NCBI GenBank assembly: GCA_036522815.1
Contig: DATDFC010000077.1
Coordinates: 1-29,616, forward strand
Direction: 5' to 3'
Length of the DNA: 29,616 bases
DNA from: AG41 sp036522815
GTDB taxonomy: Bacteria > Gemmatimonadota > Gemmatimonadetes > Gemmatimonadales > GWC2-71-9
The position numbers and the translations under genes are program-made. Every line of letters begins with the position of its first letter. The first letter of the stretch is position 1. Below the pieces are notes generated by a model. That model searched no databases, had not been told where the DNA came from, and saw nothing but the letters and a program-made list of their open reading frames with translations. Below, piece after piece: positions 28,804 through 29,616 of this stretch.

Positions 28804-29616
28804 TTAACTGGCGGCTTGAACCTGTTGCGCTGGCGTCTGCGCGGTGGGCCTGGCGAACGCGGCCGTATCCCCCGCTCGAAACTTTCCACCTGCCGCATCC
28901 CAGCGGAAGAACGTGATGTGAACCGCCGTCGGCTCGATCGTCACGAAGTTGAAGCTGGGCGGACGGCCGCCGCGGGTGCGCCGGCACAGCGTGCCGGCCG
29001 TCGAAACGACGACCCGGCCCTGGAGCACGTCGGCGTCTTCCTGGTGATCGTGGCCGCACAGCACCACCTCGGCGCCGCATGCCGCGATGCGGCGCTGCGC
29101 CCGGCGCCAGCGCGACAGGCCCATGCGGCCGGAGATCTCGCCGCGCAGCACGTTGTGGTGCAAGGCGAGGACGCGGGCCTGCTCGGGGGCCGCCGCGGCG
29201 AACACCCCGCGCACCCGCTCCACCTCGCGCTTTGGCAGGTGGCCCTTCACCGCGAGGTCGCGCGGGCGCAGGGTGAGCGAGCCCCACGCGACGCCGTGCG
29301 ACGTGAGCGCGCCCGCGATCACCGCGCCGGGAATCGCGAGCGTCGGCGTCAACTCGTCGCCGAAGTAGCGCGCGTATTTCGCGTACAGCGGCCGCTTCCC
29401 GAACGGGATCAGGGGGCGCGTCCACCAGCAGACGTCGTGGTTTCCCGGGATCATGTGCACCGGCGCCGTCCGCGCCGCGAGCTGCACCAGGGCCCGCGCC
29501 CGCTGGAACTCCCCGTGGCGCGCCCGCTGCGATACGTCTCCCGTGATCACCACCGCATCGGGCCGCAGATCGGGGATCATGGCTTCGAGCGCCTCGATCT
29601 GCGCGATGTTGGCGAG
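28804..29616 (-). CDS. calcineurin-like metallophosphoesterase, 5' end beyond the window
   Basis: At least 270 residues are visible; the frame is open to the right edge (LANIAQIEALEAM precedes the first internal Met at 29580), so the N-terminal DxH metal motif lies outside. Metal-binding motifs visible are DAVVITGDVSQRARHGEF (GD), HMIPGNHDVCWW (GNHD), LALHHNVL (H) and VVLCGHDHQED (GHDH). This pattern belongs to the Icc/CpdA-like phosphodiesterase group that hydrolyses cyclic nucleotides or other phosphodiesters; the substrate is unknown. A Pro/Ala/Gln-rich tail follows the domain. It is the first minus-strand gene of the dehydrogenase-ETF run but separated from it by 148 bp of repeats. Confidence 0.92.
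   Translation of the reverse strand, partial: LANIAQIEALEAMIPDLRPDAVVITGDVSQRARHGEFQRARALVQLAARTAPVHMIPGNHDVCWWTRPLIPFGKRPLYAKYARYFGDELTPTLAIPGAVIAGALTSHGVAWGSLTLRPRDLAVKGHLPKREVERVRGVFAAAAPEQARVLALHHNVLRGEISGRMGLSRWRRAQRRIAACGAEVVLCGHDHQEDADVLQGRVVVSTAGTLCRRTRGGRPPSFNFVTIEPTAVHITFFRWDAAGGKFRAGDTAAFARPTAQTPAQQVQAAS

Overview
The window is very GC-rich, densely coded bacterial DNA. Several features together suggest a Gemmatimonadota-type organism: outer-membrane TonB-dependent receptors whose signal peptides end in AQ, membrane LytTR regulators, an IMPDH/DUF2281/SH3 gene run, and abundant short palindromic repeats. The assignment is inference; no rRNA or tRNA gene was seen. All genes look chromosomal and no transposase, integrase, phage gene or CRISPR array was found.

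Left part (1-11159, all minus strand): the start of an off-edge gene, a small lipoprotein, two paralogous APC amino-acid permeases separated by a GNAT acetyltransferase and a membrane-bound LytTR regulator, a SusC-like TonB-dependent receptor, guaB (IMP dehydrogenase), a DUF2281-type small protein and a periplasmic SH3 protein.

Middle part (11170-20602, plus strand): twelve closely packed genes with mostly overlapping or abutting ends, consistent with one long operon. They are gpmI, an outer-membrane barrel protein, a TupBC/ModBC-like tungstate/molybdate importer (permease and ATPase, no binding protein), a 6-pyruvoyltetrahydropterin-synthase-family protein, fdhD, a CoA-binding protein, mobA, mobB, moeA, a GGDEF diguanylate cyclase and a MarC-family membrane protein. 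The core is a molybdenum/tungsten cofactor supply line: oxyanion uptake, metal insertion (MoeA), nucleotide addition (MobA/MobB) and sulfuration for formate-dehydrogenase-like enzymes (FdhD).

Right part (20599-29616, minus strand): a partial metallophosphoesterase, a glutaryl-CoA-dehydrogenase-like acyl-CoA dehydrogenase, a TonB-dependent receptor, etfB, etfA and ETF:quinone oxidoreductase, then a small Arg-rich protein and a degenerate GGDEF protein. This set forms a complete electron path from an acyl-CoA substrate through ETF to the quinone pool, with an outer-membrane receptor embedded in it.

The most unusual signal is not a gene. At least six unrelated families of short tandem or inverted repeats sit exactly on gene boundaries or in frame inside genes, and several supply the first or last codons of the protein. 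They include a 13-bp tandem unit at three loci, two of them abutting the stop codons of the two permeases; a GC palindrome in frame inside two proteins and just before fdhD, one copy flanked by a 6-bp direct repeat; and inverted repeats that encode the leader peptides of an outer-membrane protein and a receptor.
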